64,000 nucleotides of DNA from Gibbula magus (taxonomy: Eukaryota > Mollusca > Gastropoda > Trochida > Trochidae). The stretch lies in contig OW388294.1 of the NCBI GenBank assembly GCA_936450465.1, positions 74,514,622 to 74,578,621 on the forward strand, in the 5' to 3' direction. Made by a program: the position numbers and the translations under genes. Under the pieces are notes generated by a model. The model did no database searches. It worked only from the letters and a program-made list of their open reading frames with translations, and was not told the DNA's origin. This document shows, piece after piece, positions 41,897-55,829 of the stretch. Numbering within the stretch: position 1 is the stretch's first letter; each line of letters opens with the position of its first letter.

Positions 41897-42142
41897 ATGA
41901 CACATCACATCGATTTCTGCCCAGAAAATGAATATTTATGTGTAATAAACACCAAAACCGCTATCATAAGGTTGCACCTTATCTATATTCAAAACTGTTT
42001 TCTGTTTCTTTTTCAGCTGTTTTTTTTTACATATAATGTGAGACTATTTCGGACTTACCCGTATTTTACACTTCAAGTCAAATGCATTGGCGAATTTTAC
42101 GAACCAAATTGTGCTATCTGCCTTCAAAATCAACCTTCAAAA

Positions 42143-42257
42143 ATGGCAAAGAAAATGAATGGATACCAGGATGTTGATATTTTCAAAGCAGAACGTGAAG
42201 GGAAGTTACGTGAAGTTGGCAATCAGGCAGTTTGGTCACTTTCATCCTGCAAACCAG
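42143..42257 (+). CDS. ANAPC10: ANAPC10 exon 1 (coding part)
   Basis: ATG to CCAG|GTGCTC, 38 codons plus one base, ending ...[10 protein letters not shown]. Confidence 0.93.
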
Positions 42258-45200
42258 GTGCTCCTCCACTTTCAGTTTCAGTTTCTTGATAGTGATACAG
42301 CGGGTGCCATGTTACAATAATAATAATAACACTTTATTGTCCTCATTACAATGAACTCGGAAATTCAATTTGTGCCAGTGGCAGCCGGCAGTCACAGTGC
42401 AGCACCAGTTCAATCATTGTCTATCCTTTTAGTGCTGAGCGCCAAGCAAGGAAGCAACAACTCCCATCTTTTAACGTCTTTTGGTATGATAGGTCTGGGA
42501 ATCGAACCCCGACCTTCCGGGTGATGAATTATGACAGCAAAGGAACTTTTACTTAATTTATGAATTTATTCTTGCAAGAGCTAATTTAAACACTGACGTC
42601 TACCGGTATGTGAATTACGCACATGTACGTAATAATATGGCTACCCGCTGTACAGTTGAGTTGGCATGCGGTGAATCCGTACCCAAAAGGACCTAGTACA
42701 CTATTTCAGAGAATTAAAACTCATTTTGTATTTTGGATTATGATTGTTATTTATTTTTCTTTTAAACTGATTGTAATGATATCATTTATTATTATAAGAC
42801 GAAATGAAAATAATTGGAACCCCTTTGGAAGTTTTCTGCTACTAAGCTTAATCTTATTATTTAAGCACTATTTATGTCAAATTACTAGTGATGCAACTTT
42901 CACCACACCCTAGCAATGAATGACAAATCAACATTCGTCTTCAGGTTTCGGTGTTGATCAGCTACGTGATGATTCCTGCGACACTTTCTGGCAATCCGAC
43001 GGTCCACAACCACACCTTGTTAACATTCAGTTCAAGAAGAAAACAACAGTTCAGGATATCTGCCTATATGCAGATTACAAGGCAGATGAAAGCTACACCC
43101 CAAACAGGTGATATGTGCATCTATATAACATGTTGCTGTAGTGTTATCTTTCTACTTTCAATGGTACATCTAAGGAAGTTTCCCTATATATAGACCACAA
43201 GGCAGATGAAATCTACACTAGTTTGCATTGGTGGATCCATGTATTTTGAAAAAGGGGGGGATTTACTTATTGCAAAGGGGGATTCACTCTGGGGGTTTAT
43301 CAAATTATGCAAAATGTTTTCAAACCCCTTGAACCTCCCTCCTGGATCTGCCATTTGTGTGACAGTGTGTGTATACTTCATGACGGTCTATATAACATAG
43401 CAGGGTTCGAAATTAACCATTTCAATGCAGTAGCCACTCGGACTAGTGCATTTCTAAAAGTACTAGTCCAGACTTATTCCAGCTAGCCAAATGCATCTCC
43501 ATGATCATTTCGCCTCAAATTTTAACTAGTCCTTCGGACTACCAGTTTTTACACTCTACTAGCCCAGCTTCTTTTTCACCAGCCATGGGCTACCGGACTA
43601 GTGCCAATGTCGAACCCTGCATAGGTGTAGTGTTACCTTTTTACCTTCAATGGTACATCTAAAGATACACCCAAAACATATATAATGTGCACTTGAAACA
43701 CTTAATGTTGATTTATTTTGTGTATCACAACACAGTGATGTAGAAGTAAGAATAGGGACATCGCGACAATTTTCAAACTCACAAACGCTGGGGTAAATGA
43801 TTCTGAAATACGTGGCGGATAATACTTCTTATCACTATGAAGTCATTGCATACCTTATTGAGTGTTGAATCCCAACATGGAGCTTTCAATCCAACGTAAC
43901 AACTGAACCTCTCGAGTATGTAAAAAAGAGTTTCAAAACAATGCCTGAAATGCCCTTCCGGCTCTATTCCGGAAATGCTAACTATAAGGTGTTGTGTAAA
44001 ATCCGAACTCGGTGACGAAACGAAATATTGTTCTCACTGATTTGAGCACACTTTGGTATATACCTTAAATCAATTTGCTATAAAAATGTTCAAATTGACT
44101 ATACAGTGGCGTACCATTTACATTCCTTCCGTGACAATTATCAAATCCCACAGTCATACATGACACAATATCAATTTTATCGGGTTGATTCAAATGATGA
44201 ACTTTTTTGTAAATCATCTAAACATTTTGGAAATACTTACATCACACAAATTTACATATTCTAAAAATTATTGCAATTCGAGAAAGAAACGCTTATCAAT
44301 CTATTCATTTATAAATATTGTTTAATTTACATTACTCCTCAACAACAGACGAACGCCCGTTGTTTGTTTTGGCAGTGTAAGAGCCAACTAGCGTACATTA
44401 AATTCAAGGCGCTTCCGCAAAACTGGCACTGTAATTAAAACACAGTATTACATGACGCCGTGTAAAACCACACAGGACAGCGCGTGATAACTGAAAAGTC
44501 TACGACTCGAACGTGTATCAAGACAAGAGCACACAATTGCACTTGGCTCGCTTCTTGTTGTACCAGCGGCCATTTCTACTCGCCTGGGTGTCACTGCATA
44601 TGAAAATAGGGGAAAATAAAGTATATCACACTGTAATGAGAACAACAAAGACAATCACATCTTGTAAAGTATGATTCCGATAAAGTGATGAAAAATTATT
44701 ACACATACGTTTGGTTTCAAGTGTAAAAAACACAATTGTTACCCTTTATTATCTTCACATTTACCTTCATCCCATAGAAGCGCATAAAATCTCATTTTAA
44801 GGGAATTATGAGTTGCATGTCATTCATTTTGTGGAATCCGGAAGTAAATCGACATTAGTCAAATTGTTAAAAAATCCGAAAGTAGACGCCGTGGCGATTT
44901 CTCATACAATGCATAAATAATATAGAATTCATTATAATGTACACAAAGCCTTCATTTTGCCGCTAGGTTTCGACTTTACGAAAAATGAAATAAAAACACA
45001 AATTATGCTGATCAGGCAAATCAGATGAAATGTCACCCAATGAAATGGAGAGTAATCAGTAACTCCGTATAAAATAAATGAACAAAAACTTTATTTACTC
45101 ATGTTTCTTGGATCGAAGCAGTTGAAGGATCTTCCCAAAAAATAAGAAAAATTCCAAAGTGAGCAAACATTTTATTTCACGCTTGGTTTTATAGCCGAAG

Positions 45201-46233
45201 GTACGGCAATATGCACGTGCAAATCGAGACATTCTGCGAACAGGTAAACCACGTGACCATACCCGATCTGTCATTTCAGTGGGATCGTCTTGCCGGTATG
45301 TACCTTGTTCTCGAGCTCCCTAGTAAGAATGCTAGCCTTTCACACAAAAGGCCTGGTTCGAATCCAGGTGGGGACACCAAAATTTGTGACTTTGTTGTTG
45401 TGTCTGTGAGCCAGGCATTTTATCCACATTGCACTGTGCTAGCTGTGTGAATGGGTACCTGAACGCGGGAAGTATATCACCAGTGAGCAGTATCTCGTAC
45501 TCTATGTTAGGTATAAATATGGTCGTTATAAATATCATCATTATTATCCTTTCACATTTGCCTATGTTGCATCTCTAATATTCTCTATTATTCTCTACAC
45601 AATCAATTCATGTAAGGAAATTAGATGAGAGCTCCATTTCAAACAGATTTAACATTGTGTATGTTTCAAATGGAATATCTAGGTTATACAACTTCTCTTA
45701 ACTACCGTTAGATTCATTACATCACATGTCATGTTTCTGCCATGTGTAATGTTTTAAGTATACATCAGTAAGATTTTTTATACAGATCATATTAGAAATG
45801 AAAAGAAGGTGAAAATTAAGTGATTTGCTAAACGGTTTTCCCTGTCGTGTTTTGAATTTGAATAAAAGTTTTAAGGTGTAAATAGCATTAGTTGTAAATT
45901 TTAAGTGAGTTTGATAAAGAACTGAAACCAATGTGTGTATTTTTCAGAATCTCTGTGAGAGCAGGTAACCACTTCAATGATCTGACGGAGGTGGAACAGA
46001 TTGAAATGAGTGAACCGGTTGGCTGGGTGTGTGTTCCGCTGAAAGACGTGAATGACAAGCCAATCAGGACGTTCATGATACAAGTCACTGTGCTATCAAA
46101 TCATCAAAACGGACGAGATACTCACATCCGTCGGATAAAAATTAGATCTCCCACTCAGTGTTCAGACAATTCCATGGTTAGGACACCAAACTTTACAACT
46201 TCAGAGTTTATCCAGTTTGCACAGACTAGGTAA
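42143..46233 (+). CDS. ANAPC10: anaphase-promoting complex subunit 10 (APC10/DOC1), three exons
   Basis: Joined exons 42143-42257, 42945-43107 and 45948-46233 give 187 residues (human 185). APC10 is the DOC-domain subunit that, with a co-activator, forms the degron receptor of the APC/C ubiquitin ligase controlling mitotic exit. The sequence shows the DOC jelly-roll blocks: [107 protein letters not shown] and RRIKIRSP. The start was chosen at MAKKMNGYQ by length; an upstream in-frame ATG at 41897 would add 82 unconserved residues. The C-terminus ends Thr-Arg, not the usual Ile-Arg tail that docks on APC3. Head-to-head with furry, tail-to-tail with GALNT10. Confidence 0.97.
42300..42545 (-). 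mobile_element. SINE-like element in ANAPC10 intron 1
   Basis: AATAATAATAATAAC tail-like end on the left and, on the minus strand from about 42535, a tRNA-like GGTTCGATTCCCAGACC B-box region. Decayed. Confidence 0.4.
42945..43107 (+). CDS. ANAPC10: ANAPC10 exon 2
   Basis: Acceptor TCTTCAG, donor GTGATA. Encodes [18 protein letters not shown] to DESYTPN with split codons at both ends. Confidence 0.96.
43180..43620. repeat. two small dispersed-type repeats in ANAPC10 intron 2
   Basis: 43225-43345 has GGTGGATCCATG, G-run and CCTGGATCTGCC text. 43400-43620 is bounded by GCAGGGTTCGAAATT and its inverse AATGTCGAACCCTGC and has inner ACTAGTCC/GGACTAGT inversions, a MITE-like foldback. 43121-43220 also repeats exon 2 text (ACAAGGCAGATGAAA.CTACAC) at 43198. 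Confidence 0.55.
43621..45947. other. rest of ANAPC10 intron 2
   Basis: AT-rich. One SINE (45300-45475) is recognisable. A minus-strand ATG in good context at about 44573 opens about 41 codons of no known family. Otherwise nothing is supported. Confidence 0.5.
45300..45475 (+). mobile_element. tRNA-derived SINE
   Basis: tRNA-like head with B box GGTTCGAATCC at 45355 (CCTGGTTCGAATCCAGGTGG). The body carries CCACATTGCACTGTGCTAGC and GAATGGGTACCTGAACGCGG. The body block also occurs, inverted, in the SINE at 63400-63606, so both share a central domain. Confidence 0.75.
45948..46233 (+). CDS. ANAPC10: ANAPC10 exon 3 (terminal)
   Basis: Acceptor TTTTTCAG. Completes the Arg codon, encodes [17 protein letters not shown] to EFIQFAQTR and the stop TAA at 46231. 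Confidence 0.96.
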
Positions 46234-46709
46234 CCATGGCAATTAAGAATTAAAGTTTTAGAAGATGTATGTATCACAAGAAGAGGACATGATTTGCAAG
46301 AGCAGAGATGGAGGAATCTATTAAAGGAACTATGTAGCATTTAGTTTGCTATTCATCCATGTGTGCAAGGTCAAATATTCTCTCACCAAATGAGAATCTC
46401 GGCTAACAACTGTTCAAATTCCCTTGCAAATTATAACTCTCCAGTCTCCATCACTGGCTAATTAATAACTTGCTGTATTTCCTGAACTTTTCTGTGCTAG
46501 TGTCTCCACACACTGCACTGCTAGGCTAGAACAGGAAAGTTAACACAATTCGGCAATATTAAGATTAAGAACTAACTGCATTTCAGCTACTCAGAAGCAA
46601 TCATCTGATATGTGAGAGAGAACAAGAAGTCTTTTCATTTTTCAATTCATTCCATTCTATAATATATACTGAAACAGTGCACTGCACTATGAAATCATTT
46701 CTTTTCATA

Positions 46710-46715
46710 AATAAA
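46710..46715 (+). terminator. ANAPC10: candidate ANAPC10 polyadenylation signal
   Basis: AATAAA about 480 bp after the stop codon. It is the first canonical hexamer noticed in this orientation. Confidence 0.35.
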
Positions 46716-48369
46716 GTGGAGCAATCTGATGATGGCGTATACTTTAAAGAGAATGTTTTGAGGAAATATAATTTTGTATTTCATTAAGTGTTTACTACAT
46801 TTCCTGTTAAAAAGTCTTAGGGGTTGAACAGAAATTAGTCAAAGGTGTACTCTTCCTTTAATATACTACTCTCAATTATGCTGAATGTGCGGTTATGTAT
46901 TGTGTCAAGCAATGCCAACTTTGGTCTCGTATAGGTCATTGACTGTTCATCTGAGTTCAATTAAGAACATATCTGTACACATTGTAAATAAAAACAAAGA
47001 GATAATTGATTTCCATTTTTATTCCAAATGCTGTACAAGAGCATGTAAGTTCAACTCCAGGAATCAGACATGTACTTGCATATATCAGTCTCATCATCAG
47101 CAGTATAGCACACACAGGTGAAGGAGCTATAAACAGTGCAATAGTGTTACCTTCTAGACAAGTGAAATAGTTAGTGTTACCTTGCTAGTATATCAGCAGA
47201 AGATAGTAAATATGTGCTCAGAAGTAGTAAGAAATAACAGTATAGAACACAGCAGTTATTTCCCAATAAAAGAAGAGTAAAACGTTGCTTATGTGACGAC
47301 AAAATTCTAAATCAATTCAGATAAAACTGAAATTCATTTTTAATTACAAAGAACTAAGTGATTGCTAAATAAATGAAATTTATCATAAATATGATTGATT
47401 ACAGACAGAAAACTTGTACATTATAAGCTGGACTAGAAACAATATTTTTGGGAACTCTCAATTTAACATAATACTTTAAAAAATTTTTTACCATGACCAC
47501 TCTGTAGAATGAAGAATTTTTGTATTGAGTTAGTCATGGTAGACGAGAGGACTAGCATCTGACACTTATGAAGAAATGTACCAATAACACAACAGAAGTA
47601 TGCACAGATGATGAAGCAGTACATAATGCAACAATTGTTATTTAAAGACACAAGGTCTAGGAGTTCTGTCCGGCTGGAAATTATTGGATCATATATCAAA
47701 GCTCAAATTTAGAATAAGAAATATTTTCACTAGTCTATAAGCTTTCTATAATACACATTTCACGGGTACCTGAAGATAATATAATTCTTATGTAACAAGT
47801 ATAATCTAATAACCTGTATTGTCAATCAAGGAGATCAAAGTATCAAACATGATGGGGAAGATTGTTGAAAATGACAAATAGTATTCAGCTTATTCTATTT
47901 TTTTTTTTTTCTCAAACCTATTTTAGAAATTAAATGATAATAGTTTTGAAATGAGCATGTATTTATATGAGCTTTTTCATGTATAATCTCTACTAAATTG
48001 CTTGTGATTAACTTATTGCTACCATTGTCGAAATGTTTAATTACATTTTCAATGATGAAATATTATTTAATATATAAATACATGTATATATATAATAGAT
48101 TTGTAATAATTGTAAAAACATTGCATCTAAGAATATTAAACCGAGCAAACATCATCAGCTGACCGACCCAATCGTGCATACATATAGATGAAGCATCCAT
48201 AAAATATCCCAAAATGAAAGCCATGAGTAAATAATGAGACTATTTCCTCTTACACATGTCAGCCTCAATAGAATCCATAAACATTAAGGGTATGAAACAA
48301 TAGCACCAGGACCCCCTTCACAAATCCAACTTAGACTAAGACTGCCCCAGTCTGACTAAAATTGACCTT

Positions 48370-48512
48370 GTTCCGAGGAATAAAATTTACAAAATTATGC
48401 ATCTACCCGGTTAGAACAGCTTCTGTAGATTCCTCTCCACAAAAACCTCCGAACGATATGAGTTCGTATCCTGGTAGATGCACTATTTTGCAATTTCTAT
48501 TCCTCGGAAAAC
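48370..48512. repeat. foldback element with tRNA-like core
   Basis: TTCCGAGGAAT .. ATTCCTCGGAA outer arms, and inside them GCATCTACC .. GGTAGATGC enclosing GAGTTCGTATCC, a B-box-like string. Confidence 0.45.
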
Positions 48513-48691
48513 TGTTGATAAATCAGACTGAAGACTGCCCTTACTCTATAGTGGTAACATTGAGGCATAATCAGAGGCCTAGGGGGCTCTGTCTAAGTGG
48601 GAACAGGGCCTAGATTATCTAAACAATCTTAGCACTAAGATAGTCATTAGTATTGTGAATAAAAACAATGACTATCTTAATGCTCAGGGTA

Positions 48692-48782
48692 CCGTTCCAC
48701 TAACCGATATTAATCGAAGAAAAATCTTGGATAAAGATGGCTTACGATTAATCATAGGACTTTGATCGTTAGTGGAACAGCC
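48692..48782. repeat. short inverted-repeat element
   Basis: CGTTCCACTAACCGAT at the left and ATCGTTAGTGGAACAG at the right, with inner GATTAATCG inversions. MITE-like, about 90 bp. Confidence 0.5.
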
Positions 48783-51700
48783 TCCTGGAAGCCAGGATTT
48801 TAGCCAAGATGTCAAATGTAAAATAATATTGGTATATAATATATTTCTTATATAACAGATAATTCATCATGACAGAGTAATTTCCTTGAGACTGATTCAA
48901 ATGAAATGATACATATTGGAATGTTAGTCAAGGACAAATGATAATGATCTTTTTTAAACAAAGCCAATGTCAGTTTATTTTACATTTTCAATGATTAAGT
49001 TTCAAAATCAAACTACTGTGACTGTTTCCCCCAGGGAACCAGTGCTTATAGATTGCATCAAACCTTTCTCTTGCGAGTTAAAGTTAATTGTTTACTTGAC
49101 ATCAACATCTTGTTCTTCTAACGGCTGATATTGTATCAAACACAGCATTATAATTTTTCACTAAATTCATTTCATCAGTTTTAAGGCTTACTCTGGCATT
49201 CATTGAATTTAAAAATGTCCAACATGCAATTTATTTTTATGGCAATATTTTGTATTTTGTATGACTCATTAGATAAGTGAGAATTTTCATTTATTCAAAT
49301 AATCCCAAAGAGAAAGAGGGTTCCAACTGACCTGGAATTTAAGATTTGGTGATTTAGGGAGCAACCTTCAAAAGAATTTCACTTATATCGTGGCAGTAAT
49401 GCAACTCAGACTCTGCACAGTAGAACCATGAGTTGTAATAATGGTAATTGTACATTCGTAATAATTCGTGTCCATTCTCTTCTAATTTTCACTGATATAT
49501 CGTTACTCCTTTGTCATACTCAAAATATTTAAGTTCCCAATAATATAATGAACATAATAAATTTATATTCACTCACATTTCCAACAAGTGATAATATCAT
49601 GGATTGTATAAATACATAAATTGGATAGCATGTAAAACTCCACATAGAACAAGAGATATTCTGTCGGTACCGTAACTGAACTGTGCCCCTCTTTATCAGC
49701 TCCCGGCCCTCATCACAAGATCAAGGATTTAGAGGATGCAAACCTTCATGTTTTATAGAATAATGTTTTAAAGATAACTTATGGTGTCATGTTTACCCGA
49801 GTTGAAATACATACATGCATGAGATAATATATATTAAATATGTATTGTTTCTGCATGAAATGAAGTACCAATCCTTGAAAATTACAATTCTCAATTTAAA
49901 TTGCGTAATTTATCAAAATGACAAAAGTTTCCAACCCTTAATGTAAATGTTACCAAATACAGATACATCAATTTGCTGTGTGATGATGAAAATTACTTGT
50001 TTAATGTTGTAGGGATATAATGTGTTCACCATATTGTGCTGGTTGCTGGTAGAAGGTCAAACCAGCACTTCCAACTTCATAAAGAGGTATGCTGCTTACC
50101 CTGGTCCATGCAGCGTATGCCAGGTAGTGTGTCATGTTCCCAATCAAGCATGACCATAGATCAGGGTCAAAGGTCTAGGTTATCTTCAGTAGACTCATTA
50201 GATAGCTGTGTATATTTCATCCTCTGGTCTTTGCTAAACTACAGGATTTCAGATGTGATGTATGGTGCTATAGTGACAAACAGATGCAACTTAAAAATGC
50301 AACCAGTAATCTACAAACAGTTAATGCATTACACAGTATGTATAACATTACATCTAAACACCTGAATAAACATTTAAATATATCAAAACCCCAGAAAATT
50401 AATAAAACACCAATACAAGCAAAAATATGAAAATTTTAAACACAGATTGTTTTCAAAATCACAACTGTATTGACTTCTAATGATTTTAATATTTGCTGAA
50501 ACAGTGGGTGGGAAATCTATGAGTACATGATAATCGTTATTAATTTGGAAAATCTATGTAAGAGTGTCAATAGCAGCAAACATATTTTTCCACATTATCC
50601 TATTCATCACGAAAGCTCAAGTTTAAGGTTTTTAAATTATAGAATACAGTAACCAATTATGACAGTTTTAACTAGATTACATCAGTTCAAGCATACTTAT
50701 GAAGAATATATGATCTGTGATTTGATTTCATTCCAAATTAGTTTTGATGAATCATCATCGATACATAACAAGACATACCTACTACAATGAGACCCAATAT
50801 ACAATATGTGACATTCAAAAGCATTATCTCGTTATCATAAAATTATTAATACAATGCCTTAAAGTGCCATTAAGTATTTGATTAAAAAAAAAATTATGAC
50901 CAGAAATAAGTGGAGAAATTACAATTATTTTGACAAGTTTATCTCAGTCTAAATACTGCATTTCATTTTCCTGCGCAAAGCATTGTGATCGACTTATACA
51001 CTGCAAACAAAGATGGTGAAAAGAGAATGAAAAAGTTTAGCAACATTGACCAATGACCAAGTGCTCTGCCTATGTTCACTTAAGACTTCTTTGTCCATCA
51101 ATTTTCCGACTTTTGTTTTGAGACGGACAATCTCATTGCCTAGGCAATCTTTGTGACATAATTTTGATGTTCGCAATTCAGGGGCAAAAATCTTTTAAGA
51201 CGTTATGTGTATGAGATAAAATTACACAAACTTGCGATATGAAAATAATTTCTGATATTTATGTTGTAAATGAACTTTTTTTCTGGTGATTATTATCTCT
51301 TATACATATGTTGATAAGATAATTTTGTAACAGAACACTGCAACACTTAACGGCACTTTAATAATGAATACCGGTAATCAAAAAGTCCCACACTTCGTTG
51401 ATCCAACATCAAGATATTTATAATTTCTTACATAATTCACAAATTCATTGTTATATAAATCATATAACATTTACAATAATATTAATGAATTTGTGAGATA
51501 ATCCACAAATCCTCTATATAAATGACAATAATGATTTACAGAAAAATGACTTCCTGACTGACACCAAAGATAATATACAAGTTTCTCATCAAGCATTCAT
51601 GATAATAAATATGTACATGACTGTCATATACAGCAATATCATACAAAAATATAAGATATTTCATCTGAAAGCATTCATTCAATAATTTCATTAGCCCAGT

Positions 51701-54700
51701 TGCCTGGCCAACATTCTGGCTTTGAGAAAGAGACATGTTTTTGTAAACATATTAATCAATGTTCTCAATAATTTCGAATTTAAGATACTGGCTTAAAAGT
51801 CTCATTGTTTAATCATAGTTTGTAAACATTTTGTTACAAAACAAAACTTATGGTTAAGATAAACATGCATTTAAGAAATGTAAGCATCTCGTATATATAA
51901 GTGTGGCAAGTTCAGGTTTTTAAAAATTTAAGTACAAAAACGAATAGATAATGTATGATAAACTAATGTTGTACAGTATATATTTGTACTTACTTTGATG
52001 TCATGAGTTTTGATTCACAAAGAAAGTAAATAAAGGTCAACAAAACATATAAACTATATTTGATTATGTCAAAATATTCTTTAAACAACAGTTTCAACAG
52101 AGGTATAGATATAAAGAAAATGTAAAACTCTCGTTGAAGAAATAATAAGGCTACTTCATTCAATCCCCTGATTATCTTCACTGTTTGCCTCGTATCACTA
52201 CTAATTGCTATATATAGCATGTATTTTATCAAGCAGTGAAATGTTAGGATTTGAAATTGCTCACGGTCTTCTCATTGGGGAACTGTCAATATTACTCAAT
52301 TTGAGGTTATTTTATTGGTTGGTTATTAAAAGGCGCTGTGGCACGTTTTTGCCATATGTTTTCTCAAATTTGCTATTCCTTAATATTAAACTTAATACAA
52401 TATATTGTTAATTTAGATGGTAAAACCATGTCCTCACACGATCTGATAAGAATTATCCATGGAAAACGGTTACCCGTATTGGAAGAAAATGCTGGAATGA
52501 ATAAAGCAACAATTTTGTGGAACTCTTTATAGTGTGAGAGGTAGATTTGTAGGTTCTCTTGCGATTTTGAGAGTTCAGACAGCAAGATGGTTGACCATTC
52601 CATCGTGGTGCCATATTTACAACTTTTACTCCGAGTGTTAAGGTATTGCTACATCAGTCTGATCACTTGACCTACCTTCGAGCCGCCATTTTAATGTGAA
52701 CATTTTAAAATGTTGACTCGAAGGGAAATGGATTTGCATGTTCATTCATTTTCAAACTCTTTTTATTGATTCAGGAGTATTATTTACACATTTATAACAC
52801 TTATTTAGATTCTTGTGAGAACGGCAGTAAGAACAGCGTGCTACAGCACCTTTAACCTTTAGCCTGCTGGATTGTTTTCAGGTTTTTGCAGAGAGCGTCA
52901 GATTTGTAAATTTGTAACAATTACGTCACATGGGTATCCTTCATTTAAAGTTTTTCTCGCCTTAGAAATTAACATAATTTTAAAATAATTAAAATAAATA
53001 TCTGAGTCACATTTTTTTCTAACTTATTATTGTCATGAAAAATTATTAATTAATGTAATATTTTTCAAATATCAATTATTTTTACACTTGTCTATGGAAA
53101 AAATGAAATAATACAGTAGTTCTAAAATTGTACTACATTTTAAAACTCGAATTATTTTGTCAATAATTATTTATGCAGCCCAATTTTTACACCATTTTGT
53201 TCAGAATTAAATGTTATACCAGAAAAAAATTATGTTGATGATATGTGTTTTCCTTTCAGAAAACAAGAGCCCGTCATAAACGATCTCCGTTGTATTTATA
53301 AAATTACGACGTAATTTGTAACAATGGATATTCCTCAATGAACAATGCATTTACTTCCGTGAGAAATATTTGCAAAATAATGCATCCATCGTAATAAAAT
53401 TTACACAAAAAGTTAACACATCTATTCACTTTTCTGTGTTCCAAATATAAGCATATGACATTACAGTTTTTATATTTTCCAACGTCAATCAGTCATCGAT
53501 ATCTCGAAACATGACAGTCAACAAACACTCGCCGCTCGCCATTGTTATGCATTTCCTTCGCCGATTACAGATTTGTTCAAATCAAAAAATCTAATGATCT
53601 AAATCATTTTGAAAATATTCCGTTTAAAACCAAAGTTAGAAGACATTTTTCCAAATGTCTGTTGAATATTTAATGTAAACATGGTCTTGAAAAGTTTAAA
53701 AATACAATCAAAATTTCGTTCGGGTAGCGTTGTCGTATTGTAAACAATGTCACGTGATTAGCTTGGTTGTACAAAATTGATCATGTGACCATCAATGTTT
53801 CGTTTGTCATTTCACTGTAAATTCGCCGATTCAAACACTAGTTATTCACATTTATTCTTTGAAATGTAATTGTTTGTCATTCTTGTTAATTTCATGGATG
53901 TTATAACATGTGCATTCATTTAATTCGTATCAGAACAAAATATTGTATGAAAAAGCCGAGACGACACAATGGCCTCCATTTGCAATGAATTCGAACTGAC
54001 AGGTCTATCTATGATTTCGTTTGAAAACGGGTATAATTTCTATCAAATTCCAAATGAAAACTTTAAAATAATCAACATGAATCATTTAGCAATTGTATTC
54101 ATACAATTATTTCACATAGACGAGACTTGTTAATTCGTAATTTACTTTTTAGCGAGATAGGGTTACTGCTACTGTTTCACGGCTCCATTTCAACTTGTGA
54201 AATCGCAGATCGGAAAGTCGGTCCATGTCATGTCAAACACATTTCGTAGTTCGAATGTAAACTCAAACATGATAATATTTTGTGATAATGGTAGGATATG
54301 ACACTTATTTTTCATATATGTATAAATTATAATCAAAATGCAAATTTACTCACAGTGATTTTAATCGTAAAAACAATGTTACATCCGGGGGCTTGGTGAA
54401 CTTATGCAAATTTATCGGGTCGTCAACAGAGACTCTACGAACTAGTGAAATAATTATTACAACCACATTATTTAATATTTGATCGATTTTTATAAAACTA
54501 CATCGTTTTTAGTGTTAATTTGATTAATTTTAACAATTAATAACACTCTATGGTTAGATCGACGACCATTTCTAAAAATAGATACAGCTTCCGCTAGCTT
54601 GACGTTCACTTTGAGTCGCGTAACATTGGAAAATAGCGGGAACATGTCATGGGGGTGAATTGAAGAAATGGCCGATTTGGCACTGCTATTGATGACACGT

Positions 54701-55829
54701 TGGATATGTTACTATATTTGGAAACAAGAATTGACAAACAATGCACTGATACATTTTTATTTATTTGTGGAAGATTTTGAGATTCTAAAATATGTAAGTG
54801 AAATGCTTTGTTTATTTTCACGTTTTTTTTCAAAAAGTAATCAGTTGATCTTTTCATTTGCCGACATTTTCGCAAATCTCCGATTGTTTTCTAACAGAAA
54901 TAAATTCAATGTCCAAATTTGTAAATCAGCTAGATTAGGATATTCTGAACATAGTGATGTGAAAGTTATGCATTTTGCATGCACTTACTATAGAATTTCA
55001 ACCAATTGAATCGAGTAGGTAACATTTTTATTATGACGTCAAACACGCACCTGCAGGCAGTTTTGTGATTGAAAATACGTTCAATATTTTTAATTCATCA
55101 TTTCTCAATAAAATAAAATTGTATATGGATACTAATTACATCATGTGAAAGCCCATTGATTTCTCATTCGGAAAATGTTAACTTTTTCATAAATCAGGGA
55201 ACTTTGTCACAGACTTTTGTCGTATGCATGTCAAGGGGTCAAACGTCATTGACGTATCAATACGTCAACCCCCCTTGGGCTTGATATCAAGCCTGCAGCA
55301 GGGAGCATCTTAAGTGATATACGGGGCAAAAGCTGCGAAGTGAGGAGAATGAAGGAGCCTTGTGGAGCAGGATGTCTTTTACATTTGATTTTTTTTTTTA
55401 AGATTTAATTGATTTCCATCACTGAGACAAGTTCATTCACGTGGTTATATTGTTGGCTGTAAACTACTCTAATCATTAATAGAATATCAATAAAATATGT
55501 AAAGGTGTTTGATCAAAAACAAAAACCTTCAAATTCCTTTCTCAAATAAGTCATTTCAAAATGGATCACCGTTTTGAAAACCCTGGAACAATTTTCATGT
55601 AACTGATAACAAAACATGAACGTGGTAAATAACAAACAATTATCAGTAAGAAAAAAACAAAACAATAAATTATTTTTAAAATTGAGCTCCATTTGTTGTT
55701 TTGATAAAATGATGGTTCTGGTTTACTGTTACATATTCTCATTGACATTCAGTTTACAAAAATCTTAAATTATTGCTATTTTGAGCGCATATAACATTTG
55801 CATAAGATATTTTCAAACAAACTAATAAT

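Larger units (their letters stand above)
35594..42142. other. region between the furry 5' end and ANAPC10, rich in small mobile elements
   Basis: No gene seen. It holds an inverted SINE pair (35904-36388), hairpin clusters (36640-36715), a CRE-like cluster (36780-36870), a palindromic element (36964-37106), a SINE (38164-38488), a tandem GGTCAC element (39170-40335) and a TA-flanked element (40356-41038). Between them is plain AT-rich DNA. Confidence 0.6.
46234..55829. other. intergenic region between ANAPC10 and GALNT10
   Basis: About 9.6 kb of AT-rich DNA, including the two 3' UTRs. No coding frame has recognisable homology. Noted: a possible tRNA-like hairpin (48370-48512), a small inverted element (48692-48782), a 13-bp-stem hairpin (TAAGATAGTCATT..AATGACTATCTTA, about 48638-48681), and a decayed SINE fragment (ATTTCACTTATATCGTGGC) near 49375. 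The 113-codon frame at 54668 starts MADLALLLMTRW but resembles nothing known. Confidence 0.6.

Noticed and set aside
41897..42142. In-frame upstream extension of ANAPC10 exon 1 from ATG 41897.
   Set aside because: It would add 82 unconserved residues to a protein of very constant length, and contains a likely 5' UTR acceptor near 42016.
44448..44654. Minus-strand frame with a good ATG context ([11 protein letters not shown]).
   Set aside because: No homology, no clear donor in the right phase, and it sits in an ANAPC10 intron. Possible only as an unsupported first exon.
54668..55009. 113-codon plus-strand frame MADLALLLMTRW..
   Set aside because: AT-rich, no recognisable domain, no neighbouring exon.
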